Source of the DNA: Candidatus Babeliales bacterium
Lineage (GTDB): Bacteria > Babelota > Babeliae > Babelales > Vermiphilaceae
DNA length: 64,000 nt
NCBI GenBank assembly: GCA_020050795.1
Contig: JAGVKD010000005.1
Location: 1-64,000, forward strand
Direction: 5' to 3'
Under the pieces are notes generated by a model that was given only the letters and a program-made list of their open reading frames with translations, did not search any database and was not told the origin of the DNA. The translations under genes and the position numbers were made by a program. Below, piece by piece: positions 44,453 to 53,506 of this stretch (positions are counted from its first letter, which is position 1; every line of letters begins with the position of its first letter).

Positions 44453-44962
44453 GGGGTCCCTTAACTTGAATAGCCTGATCGGCAATGTCCGAAATTTGGA
44501 GAAATGTCCTAAGAAATACAACAAACCCCTAGCTACTATTGTAAATGGGGCGTTATCAATAGCTTATTATAAATAGGTTTAATACGCAAGGTGCTCTACA
44601 GTCTCTTCTCTTGATGCTTTTCCCTTATTATCTCTTATTAATATATAGATTAAAACTAATAATGAGCGAACGGTTTTCTGGTGGATAACTCGGGGTGCGC
44701 CTGCGCGCAAGTTTCGATTTATCCAGACTATTATGCCAACTGGGGGGTGGTGGATAAGTGGTGGATAACTGGTGGATAACTTTTCGTATTTCTTTCAAAA
44801 TAGGCTCAGAGTGATTCGTTTGGAGGAATCTCATCTGGATGATACGACCTGGAGACTTTTTTCAAAATGGCCACTTTGGGGGTGTCAAAAGTTATCCACC
44901 ACTTATCCACCACTTATCCACCACTTATCCACCACCTGGACTTTGGGATCTCTTTTTTGAGG
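44453..44962. other. 510-bp gene-free region between nusA and the uracil-DNA glycosylase gene
   Basis: Apparent short open frames here run through repeats and show no protein family. The nusA-side third is AT-rich (44565-44665, with TTATTATAAATA and TTATTAATATATAGATTAAAAC), and the rest holds the DnaA-box-like array. An AT-rich stretch beside clustered boxes is the usual arrangement of a bacterial origin. The nusA promoter must also lie in the left part. Confidence 0.6.
44680..44933. repeat. Two facing arrays of TTATCCACC boxes (DnaA-box-like); candidate replication origin
   Basis: Four boxes read on the minus strand (44680-44688, 44749-44757, 44760-44768, 44771-44779) and four on the plus strand (44892-44900, 44903-44911, 44914-44922, 44925-44933). 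Neighbours within each cluster are exactly 11 bp apart, one helical turn. TTATCCACC differs from the E. coli DnaA box TTATCCACA only at the last base. A further variant, TTATCCAGA, lies at 44719-44727. The arrays flank a 112-bp spacer, giving a large inverted symmetry. Known DnaA boxes cluster like this at oriC; a DnaA-titration site or another regulator's operator are alternatives. Confidence 0.7.
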
Positions 44963-45532
44963 TCAGCGAAGATGGCTATGGGCTTTTTTTATGTCCTCAT
45001 AGAGGATGGAAAGCTTTGAGGGATTGCGTAATATGTACGCCGGATGGAAGGTGGGAATCAGGAGCGTGTTTTTGAACTTGGTAGGCAAGCCTCTCATCTG
45101 ACTGATCTTGGCCGGATGGCCAAGGAGTCCTTCAAGGGCAACTGCCCCGAGAGTGCAGATCACGTCTGGCTGGATAATTTCGATTTGCTTGAAAAGCAGA
45201 AGTTCTTTGCAGGTCTTTGCTTCGATTGGCAATGGATTACGATTGTCAGGGGGGCGGCACTTGACCACATTAGTGATAAAAACATCTTCACGTCTAATAT
45301 CGGCCAGCTCCAAAACAGTGGTGAGTAATTTTCCCGAGCGGCCAATGAATGGGCGCCCTTTCAGATCCTCATCCCGGCCTGGGGCCTCTCCAATGATCAT
45401 GAGTCGCGCGTCTGGATTGCCTTCACCAAAAACAACATTGATGCGGCCTAATGTGCCGAGTGGGCATTCGATACATTTTTTATAGGGTGCGTAGAGTTGC
45501 GCAAGAAGCGCCTGTTTTTTTTCTTTAGTCAT
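44963..45532 (-). CDS. Family 4 uracil-DNA glycosylase (Fe-S type)
   Basis: Removes uracil from DNA in base-excision repair. The four cluster cysteines are in place (Cys20, Cys23, Cys92, Cys108). The active-site GEAPGRDEDLKGRPFIGRSG and the closing FHPAYILRNP motif are typical of the thermophile-type family 4 enzymes, which are widespread in bacteria. Length 189 residues is normal. The product of the reaction is the substrate of endonuclease IV, encoded at 38404. It lies beside the candidate origin region and reads toward it. Confidence 0.92.
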   Translation of the reverse strand: MTKEKKQALLAQLYAPYKKCIECPLGTLGRINVVFGEGNPDARLMIIGEAPGRDEDLKGRPFIGRSGKLLTTVLELADIRREDVFITNVVKCRPPDNRNPLPIEAKTCKELLLFKQIEIIQPDVICTLGAVALEGLLGHPAKISQMRGLPTKFKNTLLIPTFHPAYILRNPSKLSILYEDIKKAHSHLR

Positions 45533-45582
45533 GGTGGACTAATTATACTACAGGCGCTTCTAAAAGTTTATGGGCTCTCTAT

Positions 45583-47043
45583 TTAGGAAATAAGATATTG
45601 CTTCATGAGGCCGGCCCAATTATTTGACTGAGCAAAGTTTGTTTTCAAGTAGGATGAATGCATTGATCGTTCAGGGAAATAGATCGAAATGCCTCGTGCG
45701 CGTTTTAGATTCTGTCCAACAACAGAAGACATAACGCATGCGGTGATGAGTTTTCGACCTTCTGCCAGTTTTTGTTTGAGCGTTGTAACGAGCTCTCTGT
45801 TTTGCTTGAGGTCAAAGTGCTGCAAGTTTGCTTCTAGGTTTTCATAAAAATGGGCAAGGTCAGTATAAGTTGGTTCATCAAAGCATGTGCAGAGCAATTT
45901 GTTGCGACTCGCCTTAAGAGCATTTTTAACACTGTTTGCGTTTTGGTACCTCAGGCAGTCGAGCAAGATGCGCGCTACCGCATCAACATTTTCTTCTAGA
46001 GCGGTGATCTTCGATAGATCCATCGCAGACAGGGTGTAATCGTTTGTCACTTGATTGTAGGTGGTTTGATACACCGAAACGATGTGATTGCTAAAAGCGG
46101 CTGGCGATGGCGAGCCGGTCATGAATGGCGTTAGCACCTGTGAATAGTCCCAACCAGTTCCCAATTCAACTTCTTGTGAGCTGACCATGAAATCGGCAAA
46201 TTTTTTGGTGATGTTTGCAATTTCTATCATGGCCATCAAGCATGCATCAAATCCAATCACGCTCAATTTTTTTCCGCCCAAGAAGTTTGTTGTAATGTAA
46301 TTTAATGCCCGTTCTAGTTTTTGGTTGGTTAAATAATTGCGCGTTGAATCATCCCAACAGCATCCCCGTTCATCGCTGTTGATTGATTCCAAGAACCCGA
46401 TTGAGCGATCAAGGTCATACAAACGAGTTTCTGGATTGTATTCAAAGAAGGTTGATGGGTTGATCACACGTCCGCGCTCTGGATCCAAACAGCCAGTACC
46501 GTGATCCCAGAAGAAGAGTGCATAATTATCTGCAGGATAATCTCTGATTGCCCATTCGCAGCATGAGATAAGAGTTTGCTCGTCGCCACTATCCATTTGT
46601 TGAGTTTTTGGATCGTGAGCATTCACATGATTAACTTTATTTTTTTCAATGTAGTAACGGCGCGTCACTTTAAAATTGTTATTTATACGAATATCCAGAT
46701 GGACAACGACGTTTACATTCTTATTGGACCCTATAGCAGCCATTTGTTTTATGTTCCGGGATGCAAATGAGCGTAAATCATTGTCTGCCGCCATATAAAT
46801 AATTATGGTCCATGCTTTTTTATTGTTTGCGCGTGTGATGTTTGAAGCTGCAATTAAAAGATCAGTATCGAGCTTGCTGTCTTGTTCAATAAGTGCATCG
46901 GGTAACCAGTAGCTTGGAATGTTATTCTGAAGCATCTCCTCAAATGAAACGTCAATATGTGGAGTAACTTGAGAACTTGTTACGATTGAATGGGCACTTA
47001 TCATCAAGAGCAGTGCGCTCAAATAATATATATTTCTTTTCAC
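45583..47043 (-). CDS. Secreted clostripain-type (C11) cysteine protease
   Basis: A signal peptide (MKRNIYYLSALLLMISAHSIVTSS) precedes a caspase-like C11 domain: WTIIIYMAADNDLRSFASRN, VNVVVHLDI, the catalytic His in ALFFWDHGTG and the catalytic Cys in VIGFDACLMAMIEIA, followed by SSQEVELGTGWDY. Known clostripains cut after Arg or Lys and are often self-processed. The C-terminal part (GISIYFPERSMHSSYL) also fits the family. At 486 residues it is complete. In a host-associated bacterium it could act on host proteins; this is inference. Confidence 0.88.
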   Translation of the reverse strand: MKRNIYYLSALLLMISAHSIVTSSQVTPHIDVSFEEMLQNNIPSYWLPDALIEQDSKLDTDLLIAASNITRANNKKAWTIIIYMAADNDLRSFASRNIKQMAAIGSNKNVNVVVHLDIRINNNFKVTRRYYIEKNKVNHVNAHDPKTQQMDSGDEQTLISCCEWAIRDYPADNYALFFWDHGTGCLDPERGRVINPSTFFEYNPETRLYDLDRSIGFLESINSDERGCCWDDSTRNYLTNQKLERALNYITTNFLGGKKLSVIGFDACLMAMIEIANITKKFADFMVSSQEVELGTGWDYSQVLTPFMTGSPSPAAFSNHIVSVYQTTYNQVTNDYTLSAMDLSKITALEENVDAVARILLDCLRYQNANSVKNALKASRNKLLCTCFDEPTYTDLAHFYENLEANLQHFDLKQNRELVTTLKQKLAEGRKLITACVMSSVVGQNLKRARGISIYFPERSMHSSYLKTNFAQSNNWAGLMKQYLIS

Positions 47044-47106
47044 GACAATCTCCCTCCTTAAAACATAGGCATATAGTTGTACTGTACGCGTATTGCCCTG
47101 TTTTTA

Positions 47107-48228
47107 TCAAGAATTTGCTTTTTTAGCACCTAGGGAACTGCGTTGTACGAGCCCGAACCAAGCAAGGGCTGCCGTGAGCCCAAAGCTGAGCTGGAAATCG
47201 AGGAAAAAAAGCTGAATGGGATTAACAAGAAGAAAGCAAAAAGTAATCAGACTGAGAATGTGCAGAAAGTGAGAAGGTCGATTGGCAAAAATACACACCT
47301 TATAAAGGAACAGTGTAAAAAATGCGCGCAAGAATGGTGCGCTTGACCAGCTAAACGCAAAATAGAGAATGGTCAGAAAGAGCAGCGTCCAGTGTTTGAG
47401 CGCAAAAGGCAGGGGGCTCCATTGCAACATCATGACCCACAAGAAAACAAACAAAACGAGATGCAATCCTGAGCGCGCCAGATAATGAGCAAGCCCCCAT
47501 TGCTTAAAATCTGCGCTGATAGGATCGAGTTCTTTTTTGATACTGCTTCGCTCTCCCAAAAAGAGGGAAGCAAAAAGAGCATATCCTTGTGGCGAAAGCT
47601 TTGTGCGAATCGCTTGGGTCATATTGTCTCTGATGGTATAGAGCCAGCGATCTAAGCTCCAGGCGGGTCGAAAAACGCTCAATGGCTCTAGCCGTACCAA
47701 AAATGCAGTGCCTGAAATTCCGTTGCGTAATAAATAATCTGCAAAGGATGTTCCCGAATCTTGTTTGACGGTAATGTGTTCAAGGTGGATAACGTCCCCG
47801 ACAAGAGCTGATGGCTTTTGTTGCGTATAAAGATGGATGCTGTGATTATTTTTTTTCCAGAAGCCTTTAATTTTTTGTTTGCTCAACTGCATCGTGAGTC
47901 TGTGCTTGATGCGTGCATGGGGCAAATGAGCATAGTCCGTTATTGATCCAACTATTTCCGTGCCTTCTATTGGCGGCATGGCAGCGAAAATAGGTGCCTT
48001 TTGCCAAAAGGAAGTAGCAACGCCCAAAACAAGCGTGCCAAGAATGAGTGGTAATTTTGCTTGTGTGTTGCCAGCATAACCGGTCAAGATGATGACGCAG
48101 GCAATAGTTGAGATTATAATTGCCATGCCAGGAGCGCTGGATTGTAGCCAGATGCCGGCACCAAGAGAGACTGTCGGCCAGAAAAAGGGTGGCAGATAGG
48201 AGAGGAATTTGAGTGTACTGTTGTGCAT
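47107..48228 (-). CDS. ComEC/Rec2-like membrane protein, truncated
   Basis: ComEC forms the DNA-uptake channel in transformable bacteria. This 373-residue protein has N-terminal helices, an OB-fold-like soluble part (GDVIHLEHITVKQDSGTSFADYLLRNGISGTA), and the start of the competence channel domain (YALFASLFLGERSSI, WGLAHYLARSGLHLVLFVFL). It stops after FLDFQLSFGLTAALAW, about midway through that domain, and the metallo-beta-lactamase-like nuclease domain is missing. Only 63 bases separate it from the next gene. It is either a degraded gene or a reduced form with another role. Confidence 0.8.
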   Translation of the reverse strand: MHNSTLKFLSYLPPFFWPTVSLGAGIWLQSSAPGMAIIISTIACVIILTGYAGNTQAKLPLILGTLVLGVATSFWQKAPIFAAMPPIEGTEIVGSITDYAHLPHARIKHRLTMQLSKQKIKGFWKKNNHSIHLYTQQKPSALVGDVIHLEHITVKQDSGTSFADYLLRNGISGTAFLVRLEPLSVFRPAWSLDRWLYTIRDNMTQAIRTKLSPQGYALFASLFLGERSSIKKELDPISADFKQWGLAHYLARSGLHLVLFVFLWVMMLQWSPLPFALKHWTLLFLTILYFAFSWSSAPFLRAFFTLFLYKVCIFANRPSHFLHILSLITFCFLLVNPIQLFFLDFQLSFGLTAALAWFGLVQRSSLGAKKANS

Positions 48229-48362
48229 GATGCCCCCTAAGAATTATCTTAATTGTAACAAATGCGGTTTTTTTACCAATGAAAAAATAATCAAAAACAG
48301 TTGTTTTCATTGTTATTATGGCTACTTGCCAGTATCTTTAAACTATAGTGAGTAGGGAGAGT

Positions 48363-51149
48363 ATGAAGATGAAAAAAATGACATTACTGGTTGCGGCACT
48401 CTCTGCAACAGTATTTCTACCAGGATTTTCCTGCCTTGATCGAACTGGTCAAGAGTCAAAGTTAGAAGGTATTCAGATGGATAGCGTTAAGACTACAGCC
48501 CAAACCGAGCAACAGGCTGCCAAAAGGGTAGTTGTCAAAAAAGTTCTTGCAAATGGTATGACCGTTTTGGTCCGGCCGATGCACATTATCCCAAAGGTTT
48601 CCATTCAGCTCTTTTATGATGTTGGTTCAAAAGACGAACAAAATAATGAACGAGGCATTGCTCATCTTATCGAGCATATGATTTTCAAGGGAACGGATGA
48701 GTTGTCTGAGTCTGATATCAATGTTTTGACTCACAAACTGTCCGGCCAAACAAACGCATTCACATCCTACGATTACACTGGATACATGTTTAATTTTCCA
48801 ACCCACCATTGGCAAGAATCATTGCCGGTGATGGCGGATTGTATGCGCAATGTTCGTTTTGAGGAACAAATGCTTTCTTCAGAAATGAAAGCAGTGATTC
48901 AAGAATTGAAAATGTATCGCGACAAATACACGCGGACCTTAGTTGACGACATGATGGCAGCAATTTTTGATGGTCATCCATACCATCACCCTATCATTGG
49001 CTACAAGCAAGATTTGTGGAGTGTTCATAGCAAGAACTTGCATGATTTCTACCGCAAGCACTATGTACCAAATAATGCAACGCTCGTTGTGGCTGGTGAT
49101 GTTGATCCTCAAGAAGTTTTTGCATTAGCAGAAAAATATTTCGGTCAAATTCCTGCCGACAAAAATTATAAAAAAGAAAAATTCGTATTTAACCAAGATA
49201 TCGAATCTAAAACGGTTAAGCTTTATCGTGATGTACAGCAACCTGTTGCGATCTATGCCTTTCTGGCACCAGGGACGTATAAGAAAAAAGATCACATTCT
49301 CAATATGTTGAGTGAAGTTCTTGGCAAGGGAAAAAGTTCTCGTCTCTACCGCAAAATTGTTGATGAGCTTCAACTAGCAACTTCCCTTTCAGTGTCTCCA
49401 GAAGATCTTTTTGATCACAGTTTATTGTTGATTGCCTGCTATCCAAAAACGGAAGCGGACATTCCAAAAATTGAAAAAGTTATCAATGAAGAAATTGAAA
49501 ACTTACTTGCTCATGGCGTAACTGATCGAGAAATTGATCGTGCGTTCAAACAAATGAGTTTGGAAGTTTATGACATGCTTGAGGATATTGAGCATCAAGC
49601 ATACGAGATTGGTAAATACTATTTAGCAACTCGCGATGAGAATTATGTATTTACTGGCCTTGATATCAAGCATGATGATGCCAAAAAAGCGGTTGAAGAA
49701 CTTGCAAAAGAAGTTCTACGCCCTGCTCGCATGCACAAAGGTTTTGTTCTTCCATTGCCAGAATCTGAAATGGCTGCATGGCAGAAACTGCAAGAAGAGT
49801 CTGATCTAGAAGATCAACGCATTCTGTCTGCGCGCATTCGCGACACAGAAGTTGAACCGGCAAGATATGCGAATGATCTAAAAATTAAAGATCCAGACGC
49901 ATTTAATTATCCAAAAGCAAAAACATTCACGCTTGATAATGGGTTGAAAGTTTTGTGGTATCACAATGAAAATACGCCAAAAGCAAACTTGTCGCTCAGC
50001 TTGAAGGCAAAATATTTCTATGATCCAGAAGACAAACAAGGCATTTCTCGTTTTGTTAATGCGTTGCTGACTGAAGGTACCAAGAACTATACCGCAGAAG
50101 AATTTGCTGATGAGATTGAATATCGCGGCATATCGATCAACACCTACTCAGGCGGACTTGCAATGGGCATGTTGACTGAGGATCTTGAATTTGGTCTTGG
50201 TTTGATTGATGAGATGTATAATCGCGCAATATTTGATGAAAAACAGATCGAGAAAGTTCGTGCGCAAATGCTTGCGAGCATTAGAAATTTCTGGGACTCT
50301 CCTTCGAGTGTCTGCGGTCAGATAACCAAAGAACATATTTATGGAAAGCATCCATATCATAAAAATGGTTTGGGTACGGTTGAATCAATCAATAGCATTA
50401 CTCGTGATGATTTGATCGCATACTATAAAAAATATTTCACACCCCAAGAAGCACAGCTTGCAATCGTGGGTGATTTAGATAATCAAGATCTGCAAAAACT
50501 TGTCAAAAAAACGCTGGGCAATTGGAAACGTGATGCGGTGAAATCTGTTGAATTCCCCGCAATTCCACCAACCAAAAAACAAGAAGTTAATTATCCGATG
50601 AATCGGGATCAAGTGGTTTTGAGCTTTGCATCAAAGTCCATTAATCGTGCAGATCCAGATTATGACAAGCTCTTGTTATACAACCAAATTTTTGGTGGCG
50701 GATCACTTGGCTCTATGAGCTCTCGCTTGTTCGAGCTGCGTGAGCAGTCTGGATTGTTCTACACAATCAATGGCTCATTCACCGCTGGCTCAGATGAAGA
50801 ACCGGGCATGGTGCTGATTCGTACGATCGTTTCGAATGATCGTTTGGAAGAAGCAGAAAAAGTGATCAAAGAAACATTGTACACCGCTGCAGACACCGTA
50901 ACGGAAGAAGAGTTTGAAGAAGCGCGTCGCGCAGTTCTTTCATCCTTGATCGATCTTTTTGTATCGAATGAAAGTATTGCAAGCGCATTCTTGTTCCTTG
51001 AGCGCTTTAACTTGCCCCACAACTTTTTTGATACACGAGTGCAAACGCTCGGCCATATCACAAAAGATGAGATGCAAGAAGCGGTCAAACGGGTGATGCC
51101 AAAAGAGTTACTGACTGTGCGTGTTGGTCGCGTTGAGAATGTGGACTAA
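48363..51149 (+). CDS. Exported M16-family zinc protease, two-module form
   Basis: The 928-residue protein has an N-terminal signal segment (MKMKKMTLLVAALSATVFLPGFSC; the Cys could be a lipid site but the box is imperfect). The first M16 module carries the inverted zinc motif HLIEH in GIAHLIEHMIFKGT with a downstream Glu. The second module (LDNGLKVLWYHNENTPKANLSL onward) lacks HxxEH, as is normal for the non-catalytic half. M16 proteases form a clam-shell chamber that degrades peptides. The start at 48363 follows GTAGGGAG; a GTG at 48348 is less likely. Its stop overlaps the converging gene by four bases. Confidence 0.9.
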   Translation: MKMKKMTLLVAALSATVFLPGFSCLDRTGQESKLEGIQMDSVKTTAQTEQQAAKRVVVKKVLANGMTVLVRPMHIIPKVSIQLFYDVGSKDEQNNERGIAHLIEHMIFKGTDELSESDINVLTHKLSGQTNAFTSYDYTGYMFNFPTHHWQESLPVMADCMRNVRFEEQMLSSEMKAVIQELKMYRDKYTRTLVDDMMAAIFDGHPYHHPIIGYKQDLWSVHSKNLHDFYRKHYVPNNATLVVAGDVDPQEVFALAEKYFGQIPADKNYKKEKFVFNQDIESKTVKLYRDVQQPVAIYAFLAPGTYKKKDHILNMLSEVLGKGKSSRLYRKIVDELQLATSLSVSPEDLFDHSLLLIACYPKTEADIPKIEKVINEEIENLLAHGVTDREIDRAFKQMSLEVYDMLEDIEHQAYEIGKYYLATRDENYVFTGLDIKHDDAKKAVEELAKEVLRPARMHKGFVLPLPESEMAAWQKLQEESDLEDQRILSARIRDTEVEPARYANDLKIKDPDAFNYPKAKTFTLDNGLKVLWYHNENTPKANLSLSLKAKYFYDPEDKQGISRFVNALLTEGTKNYTAEEFADEIEYRGISINTYSGGLAMGMLTEDLEFGLGLIDEMYNRAIFDEKQIEKVRAQMLASIRNFWDSPSSVCGQITKEHIYGKHPYHKNGLGTVESINSITRDDLIAYYKKYFTPQEAQLAIVGDLDNQDLQKLVKKTLGNWKRDAVKSVEFPAIPPTKKQEVNYPMNRDQVVLSFASKSINRADPDYDKLLLYNQIFGGGSLGSMSSRLFELREQSGLFYTINGSFTAGSDEEPGMVLIRTIVSNDRLEEAEKVIKETLYTAADTVTEEEFEEARRAVLSSLIDLFVSNESIASAFLFLERFNLPHNFFDTRVQTLGHITKDEMQEAVKRVMPKELLTVRVGRVENVD

Positions 51150-52558
51150 AGTTCAGGTTCTTCTTCGTGGTTGAATAATGCTTTACCGGATTGCAGCATT
51201 TGCATAGCACTTTGTAGTGCTTGTAAGTGGGCTATACGCTCAGGCTGCACAACGCAAAAAGGCTGAACATCACCGAGTGGTTGACTCTCGCCATCGGCCT
51301 CAGACATTACCTGCTTGGTAAGATTTTCTACTTTATCTTGAATTTTCATGAGTATGGCATATAAGCCGGGCTCTTCTTTTCGCGACTTTCCTTTGATCGC
51401 AGCAAGAAGTTCCATGTTGCGCTGTGCCAGTGCAAACGCTTCGTCTTTTTGTGCATGACCTTGTTTTGCCAGCCAACAATAAAGAGATGGCGCGAGCAGT
51501 TCATCATCGGTTAGATAGACCTCATTGCCAAATCGTTCTTGTGCATGGGGATATTTAGAAAGAATGGACTCACGCAAGCGCATAAAAGCATCATGATGCG
51601 TGAACAATCCATCGCGCTCCATAACCTCCAACAGTTGCGCTATTGATTTAACCTGAATTGGTTCTATTTTAATCTTACGGCATATTAATTCGTATTGCTC
51701 TTTGATGTCAGCAGGCATGTGCTCTTTGCGGTGACAATCCAAATCATTTGATCCCGCGATCCACTCTCCCCAGTTGCGCCCTAAAACTTTTGGCAGCACT
51801 TTGCGACACACCGATCCGACAACTCCCTTGCCGTGACGCGCCGCTGCGGCAACACCACACAAACCATCTTTTTCTGGTTTTAAAAACCAGCGACCACGTT
51901 TAGGATCATTGTCTTCTTCGTTTTCTGCAAGCTCTCCACAAAGCATCGTGGAACATCCATGAGGCAAATCAAACTCTTCCCATTCATTTTTTGCTTTTCG
52001 TGAGTCTATGCCAATTTGCGTTTTCCCATTAGCCTGACTTTTTCTAAAGTGTGTTGATGGACGTGCATAGCTCAGACCGTTTGTTGAAAACCAAACCGGA
52101 TTTTTGTGATCGGCATCAGTTGTTCTATCATAATAGGATTTAAAAAGTTGCCACGTTGGCATCACGCCATTTATCTTTTTTTCTCGAAAAACAACAACAC
52201 CATTATTCCATTTCGGCTCCAAGGAATAGGTAAACCAGCATATATCTTTGAGCCACGCTAAATGCTTTTGAGTGTCTTCTGGAATTGAGGGTTGCTTGCC
52301 CTGTCTGGCGAGAAAAATGACAGCGCCACCATCTATGATTGATGTAATAATGTCATCAAAATCTTTTTGGCACCAACGGTGCAGTCTAGGATTATCGAAG
52401 TATTCTTGCACCTGTGATTCGTTTGGCAAAGTTGGATTGCGCCAAAAAAAAGTAGCGGGATTTAAATCATCATCATCTTCTTCTTTATCCACCTCCATGC
52501 AAAAAACGGAACTTGTAAAAAAAAGTGAGCAGAAAAAGATGTGAGATAGATGCTTCAT
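51146..52558 (-). CDS. Secreted protein of unknown function (470 aa)
   Basis: A signal peptide (MKHLSHIFFCSLFFTSSVFCME) is followed by an acidic patch (DKEEDDDDLNP). The rest shows no family I recognise. Visible parts are an aromatic-rich N-terminal half (DICWFTYSLEPKWNNGVVVF, PVWFSTNGLSYARPSTHF), a central Cys/Gly segment (DGLCGVAAAARHGKGVVGSVC), and a helical C-terminal half (AQLLEVMERDGLFTHHDAFM, AFALAQRNMELLAAIKG). The DGLCG and nearby His residues could be part of a catalytic site but this is a guess. It converges on the M16 protease gene with a 4-base overlap, so no terminator fits between them. Confidence 0.72.
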   Translation of the reverse strand: MKHLSHIFFCSLFFTSSVFCMEVDKEEDDDDLNPATFFWRNPTLPNESQVQEYFDNPRLHRWCQKDFDDIITSIIDGGAVIFLARQGKQPSIPEDTQKHLAWLKDICWFTYSLEPKWNNGVVVFREKKINGVMPTWQLFKSYYDRTTDADHKNPVWFSTNGLSYARPSTHFRKSQANGKTQIGIDSRKAKNEWEEFDLPHGCSTMLCGELAENEEDNDPKRGRWFLKPEKDGLCGVAAAARHGKGVVGSVCRKVLPKVLGRNWGEWIAGSNDLDCHRKEHMPADIKEQYELICRKIKIEPIQVKSIAQLLEVMERDGLFTHHDAFMRLRESILSKYPHAQERFGNEVYLTDDELLAPSLYCWLAKQGHAQKDEAFALAQRNMELLAAIKGKSRKEEPGLYAILMKIQDKVENLTKQVMSEADGESQPLGDVQPFCVVQPERIAHLQALQSAMQMLQSGKALFNHEEEPEL

Positions 52559-52655
52559 ACAAAAGCCTTTCCTTGAGATGGTCAGAATTCCTCACTACAC
52601 TACATATACATCGCAATGATTTCCACCTTTAAAGACTTTTATTTTAGATTGTCGC

Positions 52656-53495
52656 ATGATAACTGCAAATACATTTCAGCATAGTAATTCAGCAAAGCAG
52701 ATTGATTCCTTCAGGAATTTTATTTGGAATTTCTATGCGCAGCATCAGCGCCCTTTTGCGTGGCGTAATGTGGAAGATCCTTATCTGGTAGTTGTTTCTG
52801 AAATCATGCTCCAGCAAACACAAACCTATCGCGTGGAGCCAAAATTTGATGCCTTCATTGCTGCATTTCCAGATTTCCAATCACTTGCAGATGCGAGTCA
52901 GCGAGATGTTTTGAGTGCATGGCAGGGCCTTGGTTACAATCGGCGAGGAATGTTCTTGCACAAAATTGCGCAAAAAGTTGTGGCAGAATTTGATGGAACT
53001 TTGCCAAGCGATCCAGAAATATTAGTCTCGTTTCCCGGCATAGGCAAAGCCACTGCAGCATCAATCTGTGCATTTGCCTTCAATCGACCAACGGTATTTA
53101 TCGAGACCAATATTCGCACGGTTTTTATTCATTCCTTTTTTAAAGATCGTGATGATGTGCATGATAATGAACTGATCCCACTCATTCAACAAGTATTGGA
53201 TCAGGGCAATCCGCGAGAGTGGTATTATGCGCTGATGGATTATGGCGTTTATCTGAAAAAGATGTTGCCAAACCCGAGCAGAAAAAGCCGCCACCACACC
53301 AAGCAGAGCAAGTTTGAAGGATCAGATCGGCAAATTCGAGGAATGATTGTGCGCTTGCTGGCCGATCATGGTGCGGTAACTAAAAAAAAATTGTTCAGCA
53401 CTATTGATCGTGATGCGGAGCGAGTTGAAAAAATTGCACAACAACTTATCACCGAGGGATTGATTTCTATCGATGGCAATAAGTTTTTTATGTAA
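52656..53495 (+). CDS. MutY-like adenine glycosylase (HhH-GPD) without Fe-S cluster
   Basis: The protein has the HhH-GPD fold of MutY: PFAWRNVEDPYLVVVSEIMLQQTQ with the catalytic-type Glu49, the hairpin FPGIGKATAASI, and VFIETNIRTVF at the place of the second catalytic acid, where Glu replaces the common Asp. The four Cys of the iron-sulfur loop are absent: after MDYGVYLKKM comes NPSRKSRHHTKQSKFEGS. The NUDIX-like C-terminal domain is also missing; a short winged-helix-like end replaces it (IRGMIVRLLADHGAVTKKKL). It most likely removes adenine opposite 8-oxoguanine. Length 279 residues. Confidence 0.82.
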   Translation: MITANTFQHSNSAKQIDSFRNFIWNFYAQHQRPFAWRNVEDPYLVVVSEIMLQQTQTYRVEPKFDAFIAAFPDFQSLADASQRDVLSAWQGLGYNRRGMFLHKIAQKVVAEFDGTLPSDPEILVSFPGIGKATAASICAFAFNRPTVFIETNIRTVFIHSFFKDRDDVHDNELIPLIQQVLDQGNPREWYYALMDYGVYLKKMLPNPSRKSRHHTKQSKFEGSDRQIRGMIVRLLADHGAVTKKKLFSTIDRDAERVEKIAQQLITEGLISIDGNKFFM

Positions 53496-53506
53496 GGAAA
53501 TTATGA

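Noticed and set aside
44892-44933. CRISPR-like repeat array
   Set aside because: Repeat unit is only 11 bp with no unique spacers, occurs in both orientations and has no cas genes nearby; DnaA-type boxes fit better.
44839-45075. Short plus-strand frames running through the TTATCCACC repeats
   Set aside because: Their apparent protein is just the translated repeat (Thr/Tyr/Pro/Leu-rich), and they run into the udg gene on the other strand.
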